DNA of 64,000 nucleotides, from the NCBI GenBank assembly GCA_964019695.1, contig OZ026524.1:32609664-32673663 (forward strand), written 5' to 3'. The notes under the pieces were generated by a model. The model was not told the origin of the DNA, ran no database searches, and saw only the letters and a list, made by a program, of their open reading frames with translations. This document shows positions 35,315 through 48,773 of this stretch, piece by piece. A program made the translations under genes and the position numbers. This DNA is from Loripinus fragilis (taxonomy: Eukaryota > Mollusca > Bivalvia > Lucinida > Lucinidae). The first letter of the stretch is position 1, and every line of letters begins with the position of its first letter.

Positions 35315-38300
35315 TGTAGCTATACTGTCTATTAGTTTTCTTATACTGTCTGTTAGAGTAGCTACACTGTCTATTTGTTTTCATCGACGGTCTATTAGTT
35401 AGCTACACTGTCTATTAGAGTTCATAGACTGTCTGTTAGTGTAGCTAGACTGTCTATTAGTGTAGCTACACTGTTCAATAGTGTTCCGAGACTGTCTATT
35501 AGTGTAGCTAGACTGTCTACTAGTGTAGCTACACTGTCTTATAGTGTTCCTAGACTGTCTATTAGTGTAGCTAAACTGTCTATTAGTGTAGCTACACTGT
35601 CTAATAGTGTTCCTAGACTGTCTATTAGTGTAGCTAGACTGTCTATTAGAGTAGCTACACTGTCTAATAGTGTTCCTAGACTGTCTATTAGTGTATCTAC
35701 ACTGTCTAATAGTGTTCCTAGACTGTCTGATAGCGTAACTAGATTGTTTATCAATGTAGCTACACTGTCAATTTGTTTTCATAGACGGTCTATAAGAGAA
35801 GCTACACTGTCTATTAGTGTCCATAGACTGTCTGTTAGAGTAGCTACACTGTCTATAAATGAAGCTACAGTGTCTTATAGTGTTCCTAGACTGTCTATTA
35901 GTGTAGCTAGATTGTCTTTTAGTGTAGCTACACTGTCTTATAGTGTTCCTAGACTGTCTATTAGTGTAGCTAGACTGTCTATTAGTGTAGCTACACTGTC
36001 TTTTAGTGTTCATAGACTGTCTATTAGTGTAGCTAGATTGTCTATTAGTGTAGCTACACTATCTAATAGTGTTCCTAGACTGTCTACTAGTGTAGCTAGA
36101 CTGTCTATTAGAGTAGCTACACTGTCTAATAGTGTTCCTAGACTGTCTTTTAGTGTAGCTAGATCGTCTATCAATATAGCTACACTGTCTATTAGTTTTC
36201 ATAGACGGTCTGTTAGTGTAGCTAGACTGTCTACTAGTGTAGCTACATTGTCTATTGATGTTCCTAGACTGTCCGTTAGTGAAGCTAGATTGTCTATCAA
36301 TGTAGCTACACTGTCTCTTAGTTTTCTTATACTGTCTGTTAGTGTAGCTTCACTGTCTATTAGTGTTCATATACTGTCTGTTAGTGTAGCTAGACTGTCT
36401 ATCAGTGTAGCTACACTGTCTAATAGTGTTCCTCGACTGTCTATTAGTGTAGCTAGACTGTCTATTAGTGTAGCTACACTGTCTAATAGTGTTCCTAGAC
36501 TGTCTACTAGTGTAGATAGACTGTCTATTAGTGTAGCTACACTGTCTCATAGTGTTCCTAGACTGTCTATTAGTGTAGCTAGATTTAGTATCAATATAGC
36601 TACACTGTCTATTAGTTTTCATAGACGGTCTGTTAGTGTAGCTAGACTGTCTACTAGTGTAGCTACATTGTCTATTGATGTTCCTAGACTGTCCGTTAGT
36701 GTAGCTAGATTGTCTATCAATGTAGCTACACCGTCTTTTAATTTTCTTATACTGTCAGTTAGAGTAGCTACACTGTCTATTAGTGTTCATATACTGTCTG
36801 TTCGTGTAGCTAGACTGTCTATTAGTGTAGCTACAGTGTCTAATAGTGTTCATAGACTGTTTATTAGTGTAGCTAGGTTGTCTATCAATATAGCTACACT
36901 GTCTATTAGTTTTCCTATACTGTCTGTTAGTGTAGCTAGACTGTCTACTAGTGTAGCTACATTGTCTATTAGTGTTCCTAGACTGTCTATTAGTATAGCT
37001 AGACTGTCTATTAGAGTAGCTAGATTGTCTATCAATATAGCTACACCGTCTATTAGTTTTCCTATACTGTATGTTAGTGTAGCTAGACTGTCTACTAGTG
37101 TAGCTACATGGTCTATTGATGTTCCTAGACTATCCGTTAGTGTAGCTAGATTGTCTATCAATGTAGCTACACTGTCTATTAGTTTTCTTATACTGTCTGC
37201 TAGAGTAGCTACACTGTCTATTTGTTTTCATCGACGGTCTATTAGTTAGCTACACTGTCTATTAGAGTTCATAGACTGTCTGTTAGTGTAGCTAGACTGT
37301 CTATTAGTGTAGCTACACTGTCTAATAGTGTTCCTGTACTGTCTATTAGTGTAGCTAGACTGTCTACTAGTGTAGCTACATTGTCTTATAGTGTTCCTAG
37401 ACTGTCTATTAGTGTAGCCTGACTGTCTATTAGTGTAGCTACACTGTCTAATAGTGTTCCTAGACTGTCTGTTAGTGTAGCTAGACTGTCTATTAGAGTA
37501 GCTACACTGTCTAATAGTGTCCCTAGACTGTCTGTTAGCGTAACTAGATTGTTTATCAATGTAGCTCCACTGTCTATTTGTTTTCATAGACGGTCTATTA
37601 GAGAAGCTACACTGTCTATAAGTGTTCATAGACTGTCTGTTAGTGTAGCTAGATTGTCTATTAGTGTAGCTACACTGTCTTATAGTGTTCCTAGACTGTC
37701 TATTAGTGTAGATAGACTGTCTATTAGTGTAGCTACACTGTCTATTAGTGTTTATAGACTGTCTGTTAGTGTATGTAGACTGTCTATTAGTGTAGCTAGA
37801 CTGTCTTATAGTGTTCCTAGACTGTCTATTAGTGTAGCTAGATTGTCTATTAGTGTAGCTACACTGTCTAATAGTGTTCTTAGACTGTCTACTAGTGTAG
37901 CTAGACTGTCTATTAGAGTAGCTACACCGTCTAATAGTGTCCCTAGACTGTCTATTAGTGTAGCTAGATTGTCTATCAATATAGCTACACCGGCTATTAG
38001 TTTTTATAGACTGTCTGTTAGTGTATGTAGACTGATTATTAGTGTAGCTACACTGTCTTATAGTGTTCCTAGACTGTCTATTAGTGTAGCTAGATTGTCT
38101 ATTAGTGTAGCTACACTGTCTAATAGTGTTCTTAGACTGTCTACTAGTGTAGCTAGACTGTCTATTAGAGTAGCTACACCGTCTAATAGTGTCCCTAGAC
38201 TGTCTACTAGTGTAGCTACATTGTCTATTGATGTTCCTAGACTGTCCGTTAGTAAAGCTAGAATGTCTATCAATGTAGCTACACTATCTATTAGTTTTCT

Positions 38301-40161
38301 TATACTGTCTATTAGAGTAGCTACACTGTCTATTAGTGTTCATATACTGTCTGTTAGTGTAGCTAGACTGTCTATCAGTGTAGCTATACTGTCTTATAGT
38401 GTTCCTAGACTGTCTATTAGTGTAGCTGGGTTGTCTATTAGTGTAGCTACACTGTCTAATAGTGTTCCTAGACTGTCTATTAGTGTAGCTGCATTGTCTA
38501 ATAGTGTTCCTAGACTGTCTTCTAGTGTAGCTAGACTGTCTATTAGTGTAGCTACACTGTCTAATAGTGTACCTAGACTGTCTATAAGTGTAGGTAGATT
38601 GTTTATCAATATAGCTACACTGTCTATTAGTTTTTATAGACGGTCTGGTAGTGTAGCTAGACTGACTACTAGTGTAGCTACATTGTCTATTAATGTTCCT
38701 AGACTGTCCGTTAGTGTAGCTAGATTGTCTATCAATGTAGCTACACTGTCTTTTAATTTATTTATACTGTCTGTTAGAGTAGCTACACTGTCTATTAGTG
38801 TTCATATACTGTCTGTTTATGTAGCTAGACTGTCTTTTAGTGTAGCTACACTGTTTATTAGTGTAGCTAACCTGTCTATTAGAGTAAGAAGATTGTCTAT
38901 CAATATAGCTACACTGTCTATTAGTTTTCCTATACTGTATGTTAGTGTAGCTAGACTGTCTACTAGTGTAGCTACATTGTCTATTGATGTTCCTAGACTG
39001 TCCGTTAGTGTAGCTAGATTGTCTATCAATGTAGCTACACTGTCTATAAGTTTTCTTATACTGTCTGTTAGAGTAGCTACACTGTCTATTTGTTTTCATC
39101 GACGGTCTATTAGTTAGCTACACTGTCTATTAGAGTTCATAGACTGTCTGTTAGTGCAGCTAGACTGTCTATTAGTGTAGCTACACTGTCTAATAGTGTT
39201 CCTAGACTGTCTATTAGTGTAGCTAGACTGTCTACTAGTGTAGCTACACTGTCTATTAGTGTTCCTAGACTGTCTATTAGTGTAGCTACACTGTCTAATA
39301 GTGTTCCTAGACTGTCTGTTAGTGTAGCTACACTGTCTATGAATGTAGCTACACTGTCTTATAGTGTTCCTAGACTGTCTTTTAGTGTAGCTAGATTGTC
39401 TATTAGTGTAGCTACACTGTCTAATAGTGTCCCTAGACTGTCTGTTAGCGTAACTAGATTGTTTATCAATGTAGCTACACTGTCTATTTGTTTTCATAGT
39501 CGGTCTATTAGAGAAGCTACACCGTCTATTAGTGTTCATAGACTGTCTGTTAGTGTAGCTACACTGTCTATGAATGTAGCTACACTGTCTTATAGCGTTA
39601 CTAGACTGTCTATTAGTGTAGCTAGATTGTCTATTAGTGTAGCTACACTGTCTTATAGTGTTCCTACACTGTCTATTAGTGTAGCTACACTGTCTTTTAG
39701 TGTTCATAGACTGCCTGTTAGTGTAGCTAGACTGTCTATTAGTGTAGCTACACTATCTAATTGTGTTCCTAGACTGTCTATTAGTGTAGCTAGACTGTCT
39801 ATTAGAGTAGGTAGATTGTCTATCAATATAGCTACACTGTCTATTAGTTTTCCTATACTGTATGTAAGTGTAGCTACACTGTCTATTAGTTTTCATAGAC
39901 GGTCTGTTAGTGTAGCTAGACTGTCTACTAGTGTAGCTACATTGTCTATTGATGTTCCTAGACTGTCCGTTAGTGAAACTAGATTGTCTATCAATGTAGC
40001 TACACTGTCTCTTAGTTTTCTTATACTGTCTATTAGTGTAGCTACACTGTCTATTAGTGTTCATAGACTGTCTGTTAGTGTAGCTAGACTGTCTATTAGT
40101 GTAGCTACACTATCTAATAGTGTTTCTAGACTATCTACTAGTGTAGCTAAACTGTCTATTA

Positions 40162-40371
40162 TTTAGGGAGCGCAGTGGCTCAGTGGTTGAGTGCTTGACT
40201 CGAGACCGAAGGGCCGCGGGTTCGAGCCTCACCGGCGTCACTGCGTTGTGGTCCTTGAGCAAGACACATTTATCCTAACTTAGTACTGGTTCAACCCAGG
40301 AAGACCCGTCCCGCATAACTGAAAGATTGTTGAGTGGACGTTAAGAATCAAATCAAACAAAACAAAACAAA
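40162..40371 (+). mobile_element. tRNA-derived SINE, copy 1
   Basis: A 210-bp insertion in the satellite. The tRNA-like head has A-box TGGCTCAGTGG (40176-40186) and B-box GGTTCGAGCCT (40219-40229), the internal promoter for RNA polymerase III. The body carries GTCCTTGAGCAAGACACATT (40251), which resembles a central motif I recall from SINEs of molluscs and other invertebrates. The 3' end is the A-rich CAAAACAAAACAAAAA. It is flanked by 13-bp repeats AAACTGTCTATTA at 40149-40161 and 40372-40384, proper target-site duplications. The head is diverged from a tRNA and would not be a functional tRNA gene. It was inserted before the 2007-bp tandem duplication. Confidence 0.93.
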
Positions 40372-42168
40372 AAACTGTCTATTAGAGTAGCTACACTGTC
40401 TAATAGTGTTCCTAGACTGTCTTTTAGTGTAGCTAGAATGTCTATCAATATAGCTACACTGTCTTTTAGTTTTCATAGACGGTCTGTTAGTGTAGCTAGA
40501 CTGTCTACTAGTGTAGCTACATTGTCTATTGATGTTCCTAGACTGTCTATTAGTGTAGCTACACTGTCTAATAGTGTACCTAGACTGTCTATAAGTGTAG
40601 GTAGATTGTTTATCAATATAGCTACACTGTCTATTAGTTTTCATAGACGGTCTGGTAGTGTAGCTAGACTGACTACTAGTGTAGCTACATTGTCTATTAA
40701 TGTTCCTAGACTGTCCGTTAGTGTAGCTAGATTGTCTATCAATGTAGCTACACTGTCTTTTAATTTATTTATACTGTCTGTTAGAGTAGCTACACTGTCT
40801 ATTAGTGTTCATATACTGTCTGTTTATGTAGCTAGACTGTCTTTTAGTGTAGCTACACTGTTTATTAGTGTAGCTAACCTGTCTATTAGAGTAAGAAGAT
40901 TGTCTATCAATATAGCTACACTGTCTATTAGTTTTCCTATACTGTATGTTAGTGTAGCTAGACTGTCTACTAGTGTAGCTACATTGTCTATTGATGTTCC
41001 TAGACTGTCCGTTAGTGTAGCTAGATTGTCTATCAATGTAGCTACACTGTCTATAAGTTTTCTTATACTGTCTGTTAGAGTAGCTACACTGTCTATTTGT
41101 TTTCATCGACGGTCTATTAGTTAGCTACACTGTCTATTAGAGTTCATAGACTGTCTGTTAGTGCAGCTAGACTGTCTATTAGTGTAGCTACACTGTCTAA
41201 TAGTGTTCCTAGACTGTCTATTAGTGTAGCTAGACTGTCTACTAGTGTAGCTACACTGTCTATTAGTGTTCCTAGACTGTCTATTAGTGTAGCTACACTG
41301 TCTAATAGTGTTCCTAGACTGTCTGTTAGTGTAGCTACACTGTCTATGAATGTAGCTACACTGTCTTATAGTGTTCCTAGACTGTCTTTTAGTGTAGCTA
41401 GATTGTCTATTAGTGTAGCTACACTGTCTAATAGTGTCCCTAGACTGTCTGTTAGCGTAACTAGATTGTTTATCAATGTAGCTACACTGTCTATTTGTTT
41501 TCATAGTCGGTCTATTAGAGAAGCTACACCGTCTATTAGTGTTCATAGACTGTCTGTTAGTGTAGCTACACTGTCTATGAATGTAGCTACACTGTCTTAT
41601 AGTGTTACTAGACTGTCTATTAGTGTAGCTAGATTGTCTATTAGTGTAGCTACACTGTCTTATAGTGTTCCTACACTGTCTATTAGTGTAGCTACACTGT
41701 CTTTTAGTGTTCATAGACTGCCTGTTAGTGTAGCTAGACTGTCTATTAGTGTAGCTACACTATCTAATTGTGTTCCTAGACTGTCTATTAGTGTAGCTAG
41801 ACTGTCTATTAGAGTAGGTAGATTGTCTATCAATATAGCTACACTGTCTATTAGTTTTCCTATACTGTATGTAAGTGTAGCTACACTGTCTATTAGTTTT
41901 CATAGACGGTCTGTTAGTGTAGCTAGACTGTCTACTAGTGTAGCTACATTGTCTATTGATGTTCCTAGACTGTCCGTTAGTGAAACTAGATTGTCTATCA
42001 ATGTAGCTACACTGTCTCTTAGTTTTCTTATACTGTCTATTAGTGTAGCTACACTGTCTATTAGTGTTCATAGACTGTCTGTTAGTGTAGCTAGACTGTC
42101 TATTAGTGTAGCTACACTATCTAATAGTGTTTCTAGACTATCTACTAGTGTAGCTAAACTGTCTATTA

Positions 42169-42378
42169 TTTAGGGAGCGCAGTGGCTCAGTGGTTGAGTG
42201 CTTGACTCGAGACCGAAGGGCCGCGGGTTCGAGCCTCACCGGCGTCACTGCGTTGTGGTCCTTGAGCAAGACACATTTATCCTAGCTTAGTACTGGTTCA
42301 ACCCAGGAAGACCCGTCCCGCATAACTGAAAGATTGTTGAGTGGACGTTAAGAATCAAATCAAACAAAACAAAACAAA
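42169..42378 (+). mobile_element. tRNA-derived SINE, copy 2
   Basis: Same 210-bp element and same flanks as copy 1, offset exactly 2007. It was copied as part of the tandem duplication and not inserted separately. It differs at one visible site (CCTAGCTTAG instead of CCTAACTTAG). Flanking repeats AAACTGTCTATTA lie at 42156-42168 and 42379-42391. Confidence 0.93.
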
Positions 42379-44563
42379 AAACTGTCTATTAGAGTAGCTA
42401 CACTGTCTAATAGTGTTCCTAGACTGTCTTTTAGTGTAGCTAGAATGTCTATCAATATAGCTACACTGTCTTTTAGTTTTCATAGACGGTCTGTTAGTGT
42501 AGCTAGACTGTCTACTAGTGTAGCTACATTGTCTATTGATGTTCCTAGACTGTCCGTTAGTGAAGCTAGATTGTCTATCAATGTAGCTACACTGTCTCTT
42601 AGTTTTCTTATACTGTCAGTTAGAGTAGCTACACTGTCTAATAGTGTTCATATTCTGTCTGTTTGTGTAGCGAGACTGTCTATCAGTGTAGCTACACTGT
42701 CTAATAATGTTCCTAAACTGTCTATTAGTGTAGCTAGATTGTCTATTAGTGTAGCTACACTGTCTAATAGTGTTCCTAGACTGTCTATGAGTGTAGCTAG
42801 ACTGTCTATTAGTGTAGCTACACTGTCTAATAGTGTTCCTAGACTGTCTACTAGTGTATATAGACTGTCTATTAGTGTAGCTACACTGTCTAATAGTGTT
42901 CCTAGACTGTCTATTAGTGTAGCTAGATTTTGTATCAATATAGCTACACTGTCTATTAGTTTTCATAAACGGTCTGTTGGTGTAGCTAGACTGTCTACTA
43001 GTGTAGCTACATTGTATATTGATGTTCCTAGACTGACCGTTAGTGTAGCTAGATTGTCTATCAATGTAGCTACACTGTCTTTTAATTTTCTTATACTGTC
43101 AGTAAGAGTAGCTACACTGTCTATCAGTGTTCATAAACTGTCTGCTCGTGTAGCTAGACTGTCTATTAGTGTAGCTACACTGTCTAATAGTGTTCCTAGA
43201 CTGTCTATTAGTGTAGCTAGATTGTTTATCAATATAGCTACACTGTCTATTAGTTTTCCTATACTGTCTGTTAGTGTAGCTAGAATGTCTACTAGTGTAG
43301 CTACATTGTCTATTAGTGTTCCTAGACTGTCTATTAGTATAGCTAGACTGTCTATTAGAGTAGCTAGATTGTCTATCAATATAACTACACTGTCTATTAG
43401 TTTTCCTATACTGTATGTTAGTGTAGCTAGACTGTCTACTAGTGCAGCTACATGGTCTATTGATGTTCCTAGACTATCCGTTAGTGTAGCTAAATTGTCT
43501 ATCAATGTAGCTACACTGTCTATTAGTTTTCTTATACTGTCGATTAGAGTAGCTACACTGTCTATATGTTTTCATCGACGGTCTATTAGTTAGCTACACT
43601 GTCTATTAGAGTTCATAGAATGTCTGTTAGTGTAGCTAGACTGTCTATTAGTGTAGCTACACTGTCTAATAGTGTTCCTAGACTCTCTATTAGTGTAGCT
43701 AGACTGTCTACTAGTGTAGCTACACTGTCTTATAGTGTTCCTAGACTGTCTATTAGTGCAGCTAGACTGTCTATTAGTGTAGCTACACTGTCTAATAGTG
43801 TTCCTAGACTGTCTATTAGTGTAGCTAGATTGTCTATCAATATAGCTACACTGTCTATTAGTTTTCCTATACTGTCTGTTAGTGTAGCTAGACTGTCTAC
43901 TAGTGTAGCTAAATTGTCTATTAGTGTTCCTAGACTGTCTATTAGTATAGCTAGACTGTCTATTAGAGTAGCTAGATTGTCTATCAATATAGCTACACTG
44001 TCTATTAGTTTTCCTATACTGTATCTTAGTGTAGCTAGACTGTCTACTAGTGCAGCTACATGGTCTATTGATGTTCCTAGACTATCCGTTAGTGTAGCTA
44101 GATTGTCTATCAATGTAGCTACACTGTCTATTAGTTTTCTTATACTGTCTGTTAGAGTAGCTACACTGTCTATTTGTTTTCATTGACGGTCTATTAGTTA
44201 GCTACACTGTCTATTAGAGTTCATAGACTGTCTGTTAGTGTAGCTAGACTGTCTATTAGTGTAGCTAGACTGTCTAATAGTGTTCCTAGACTGTCTATTA
44301 ATGTAGCTAGACTATATACTAGTGTAGCTACACTGTCTTACAGTGTTCCTAGACTGTCTATTAGTGTAGCTAGACTGTCCATTAGTGTAGCTACACTGTC
44401 TAATAGTGTTCCTAGACTGTCTATTAGTGTAGCTAGACTGTCTATTAGAGTAGCTACACTGTCTAATAGTGTTCCTAGACTGTCTGTTAGTGTAGCTAGA
44501 CTGTCTGTTAGTGTAGCTACACTGTCTTTTAGTGTTCATAGACTGTCTGTTAGTGTAGTTAAA

Positions 44564-46453
44564 TTGTTTATTTGTGTAGCTACACTGTCTTATAGTGTTC
44601 ATAGACTGTCCATTTGTGTAGCTAGATTGTCTATTAGTGTAGCTACACTATCTAATAGTGTTCCTAGACTGACTACTAGTGTAGCTAGACTGTCTACTAG
44701 AGTAGCTACACTGTCTAATAGAGTTCCTAGACTGTCTTTTAGTGTAGCTAGATTGTCTATCAATATAGCTACACTGTCTATTAGTTTTCATAGACGGTCT
44801 GTTAGTGTAGCTGGACTGTCTACTAGTGTAGCTGCATTGTCTATTGATGTTCCTAGACTGTCCGTTAGTGAAGCTAGATTGTCTATCAATGTAGCTACAC
44901 TGTCTCTTAGTTTTCTTATACTATCTGTTAGTGTAGCTACACTGTCTATTAGTGTTCATATACTGTCTGTTAGTGTAGCTAGACTGTCTATCAGTGTAGC
45001 TACACTGTCTAATAGTGTTCCTAGACTGTCTATTAGTGTAGCTAGACTGTCTATTAGTGTAGCTACACTGTCTAATAGTGTTCATAGACTGTCTATTAGT
45101 GTAGCTAGACTGTCTATTAGTGTAGCTTCACTGTCTAAAAGTGTTCTTAGACTGTCTACTAGTGTAGATAGACTGTCTACTAGTGTAGCTACACTGTCTT
45201 ATAGTGTTCCTAGACTGTCTATAAGTGTAGCTAGATTTTGTATCAAAATAGCTACACTGTCTATTAGTTTTCATAGACTGCCTGTTAGTGTAGCTAGACT
45301 GTCTATTAGTGTAGCTACACTATCTAATTGTGTTCCTAGACTGTCTATTAGTGTAGCTAGACTGTCTATTAGAGTAGGTAGATTGTCTATCAATATAGCT
45401 ACACTGTCTATTAGTTTTCCTATACTGTATGTAAGTGTAGCTACACTGTCTATTAGTTTTCATAGACGGTCTGTTAGTGTAGCTAGACTGTCTACTAGTG
45501 TAGCTACATTGTCTATTGATGTTCCAAGACTGTCCGTTAGTGTAGCTAGATTGTCTATCAATGTAGCTACACTGTCTTTTAATTTTCTTATACTGTCTGT
45601 TAGAGTAGCTACACTGTCTATTAGTGTTCATATACTGTCTGTTCATGTAGCTAGACTGTCTATTAGTGTAGCTACACTGTCTTATAGTGTACATAGACTG
45701 TCCATTGGTGTAGCTAGATTGTCTATTAGTGTAGCTACACTATCTAATAGTGTTCCTAGACTGTCTACTAGTGTAGCTAGACTGTCTATTAGAGTAGCTA
45801 CACTGTCTAATGGAGTTCCTAGACTGTCTTTTAGTGTAGCTAGATTGTCTATCAATATAGCTACACTGTCTATTAGTTTTCATAGACGGTCTGTTAGTGT
45901 AGCTGGACTGTATACTAGTGTAGCTACATTGTCTATGTATGTTCCTAGACTGTCCGTTAGTGAAGCTAGATTGTCTATCAATGTAGCTACACTGTCTCTT
46001 AGTTTACTTATACTATCTGTTAGTGTAGCTACACTGTCTATTAGTGTTCATATACTGTCTGTTAGTGTAGCTAGACTGTCTATCAGTGTAGCTACACTGT
46101 CTAATAGTGTTCCTAGACTGTCTATTAGTGTAGCTAGATTGTCTATTAGTGTAGCTACACTGACTAATAGTTTTCATAGACTGTCTATTAGTGTAGCTAG
46201 ACTGTCTATTAGTGTAGCTAGACTGTCTATTAGTGTAGCTACACTGTCTAATAGTGTTCTTAGACTGTCTACTAGTGTAGATAGACTGTCTATTAGTGTA
46301 GCTACACTGTCTAATAGTGTTCCTAGACTGACTATTAGTGTAGCTAGATTTTGTATCAAAATAGCTACACTGTCTATTAATTTTCATAGACGGTCTGTTA
46401 GTGTAGCTAGACTGTCTACTAGTTTTAGCTACATTGTCTTTTCATGTTCCTAG
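44564..46453 (+). other. Longest + strand satellite ORF (LSISVAR frame), 629 codons
   Basis: The longest + open frame: heptapeptides LSISVAR, LSISVAT, LSNSVPR and LSVSEAR. Hydrophobic residues at positions 1, 3 and 5 alternate with Ser, a beta-strand-like pattern. It ends at 46453 through a local disruption (CTACTAGTTTTAGCTACATTG-like, near 46420-46440). Comparable ORFs (22960-24717, 20903-22651, 60427-62127, 53709-55361, 37549-39117) end at the module-boundary 20-bp monomer or at other indels. No unique sequence is attached. Probably non-coding. Confidence 0.1.
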
Positions 46454-48563
46454 ACTGTCCGTTAGTGTAGCTAGATTGTCTATCAATGTAGCTACACTGT
46501 GTTTTAATTTTCTTATACTGTCTGTTAGAGTAGCTACACTGTCTATTAGTGTTCATAAACTGTCTGTTCGTGTAGCTAGACTGTCTATTAGTGTAGCTAC
46601 ACTGTCTAATAGTGTTCCTAGACTGTCTATTAGTGTAGCTAGATTGTCTATCAATATAGCTACACTGTCTATTAGTTTTCCTATACTGTCTGTTAGTGTA
46701 GCTAGACTGTCTACTAGTGTAGCTACATTGTCTATCAATATAGCTACACTGTCTATTAGTTTTTATAGACGGTCTGCTAGTGTAGCTAGACTGTCTACTA
46801 GTGTAGCTACATTGTCTATTGATGTTCCTACACTGTCCGTTAGTGAAGCTAGACTGTCTATCAATGTAGCTACACTATCTATTAGTTTTCTTATACTGTC
46901 TGTTAGAGTAGCTACACTGTCTATTAGTGTTCATATACTGTCTGTTAGTGTAGCTAGACTGTCTATCAGTGTAGCTACACTGTCTAATAGTGTTCCTAGA
47001 CTGTCTATTAGTGTAGCTAGGTTGTCTATTAGTGTAGCTACACTGTCTAATATTGTTCCTAGACTGTCTATTAGTGTATCTACATTGTCTAATAGAGTTC
47101 CTAGACTGTCTTCTAGTGTAGCTAGACAGTCTATTAGTGTAGCTACACTGTCTAATAGTGTTCCTAGACTGTCTATTAGTGTAGGTAGATTGTGTATCAA
47201 TATAGCTACACTGTCTATTAGTTTTCATAGACGGTCTGTTAGTGTAGCTAGACTGACTTCAAGTGTAGCTACATTGTCTATTAATGTTCCTAGACTGTCC
47301 GTTAGTGTAGCTAGATTGTGTATCAATGTAGCTAAACTGTCTTTTAATTTTCTTAAACTGTCTGTTAGAGTAGCTACACTGTCTATTAGTGTTCATATAC
47401 TGTCTGTTCATGTAGCTAGACTGTCTTTTAGTGTAGCTACACTGTCTATTAGTGTAGCTAGACTGTCTATTAGAGTAGGAAGATTGTCTATCAATATAGC
47501 TACACTGTCTATTAGCTTTCCTATACTGTATGTTAGTGTAGCTAGACTGTCTACTAGTGTAGCTACATTGTCTATTGATGTTCCTAGACTGTCCGTTAGT
47601 GTAGTTAGATTGTCTATCAATGTAGCTACACTGTCTATAAGTTTTCTTATACTGTCTGTTAGAGTAGCTACACTGCCTATTTGTTTTCATCGATGGTCTA
47701 TTAGTTAGCTACACTGTCTATTAGAGTTCATAGACTGTCTGTTAATGTAGCTAGACTGTCTATTAGTGTAGCTACACTGTCTAATAGTGTTCGTAGACTG
47801 TCTATTAGTGTAGCTACACTGTCTTATAGTGTTCCTAGACTGTCTATTAGTGTAGCTAGACTGTATATTAGTGTAGCTACACTGTCTAATAGTGTTCCTA
47901 GACTGTCTGTTAGCGTAACTAGCTTGTTTATCAATGTAGCTACACTGTCTTTTTGTTTTCATAGACGGTCTATTAGAGAAGCTACACTGTCTATTAGTGT
48001 TCATAGACTGTCTGTTAGTGTAGCTACACTGTCTATTAATGTAGCTACACTGTCTTATAGTGTTCCTAGACTGTCTATTAGTGTAGCTAGATTGTCTATT
48101 AGTGTAGCTACATTGTCTTATAGTGTTCCTAGACTGTCTATTAGTGTAGCTAGACTGTCTATTAGTGTAGCTACACTGTCTTTTAGTGTTCATAGACTGT
48201 CTGTTAGTGTAGCTAGACTGTCTATTAGTGTAGCTACACTATCTAATAGTGTTCCTAGACTGTCTATTAGTGTAGCTAGACTGTCTATTAGAGTAGGTAG
48301 ATTGTCTATCAATATAGCTACACTGTCTATTAGTTTTCCTATACTGTATGTTAGTGTAGCTACACTGTCTATTAGTTTTCATAGACGGTCTGTTAGTGTA
48401 GCTACATTGTCTATTGATGTGCCTAGACTGTCCGTTAGTGAAGCTAGATTGTCTATCAATGTAGCTACACTGTCTCTTAGTTTTCTTATACTGTCTATTA
48501 GTGTAGCTACACTGTCTATTAGTGTTCATAGACTGTCTGTTAGTGTAGCTAGACTGTCTATTA

Positions 48564-48773
48564 TTTAAGGAGCGCAGTGGCTCAGTGGTTGAGTGCTTGA
48601 CTCGAGACCGAATGGCCGCGGGTTCGAGCCTCACCGGCGTCACTGCGTTGTGGTCCTTGAGCAAGACACATTTATCCTAGCTTAGTACTGGTTCAACCCA
48701 GGAAGACCCGTCCCGCATAACTGAAAGATTGTTGAGTGGACGTTTAGAATAAAATCAAACAAAACAAAACAAA
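48564..48773 (+). mobile_element. tRNA-derived SINE, copy 3
   Basis: Same 210-bp element with a few private differences: TTTAAGGAGCGC at the start, GACCGAATGGCCG, and GGACGTTTAGAATAAAATC near the tail. The flanking 13-bp repeats read AGACTGTCTATTA at 48551-48563 and 48774-48786, so both differ from copies 1 and 2 at the same base. Outer satellite context is otherwise the same as copies 1 and 2, apart from 63 bp missing on the left. It is therefore an older paralogue of the same insertion, or a gene-converted one. Confidence 0.93.

Larger units (their letters stand above)
38540..42553 (+). repeat. Direct tandem duplication, 2007-bp period, carrying a SINE
   Basis: About 38540-40546 and 40547-42553 are near-identical and directly adjacent. 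Shared markers include TTTAATTTATTTATACTG (38751 and 40758), GAGTAAGAAGATTG (38882 and 40889), TTCATAGTCGGTC (39492 and 41499) and the same SINE with the same TSD. Few differences are visible: TTTTTATAGACGG versus TTTTCATAGACGG, CTTATAGCGTTAC versus CTTATAGTGTTAC, and CCTAACTTAG versus CCTAGCTTAG inside the SINE. Confidence 0.95.

Noticed and set aside
40176..40229. Functional tRNA gene
   Set aside because: A and B boxes are present, but the fold is diverged, a SINE body and A-rich tail follow, and target duplications flank the 210-bp unit.
48239..48664. ORF with a unique N-terminus (MLKDHNAVTPVRLEPAAIRS)
   Set aside because: Its non-repeat start is the antisense of SINE copy 3, fused by chance to satellite heptads.
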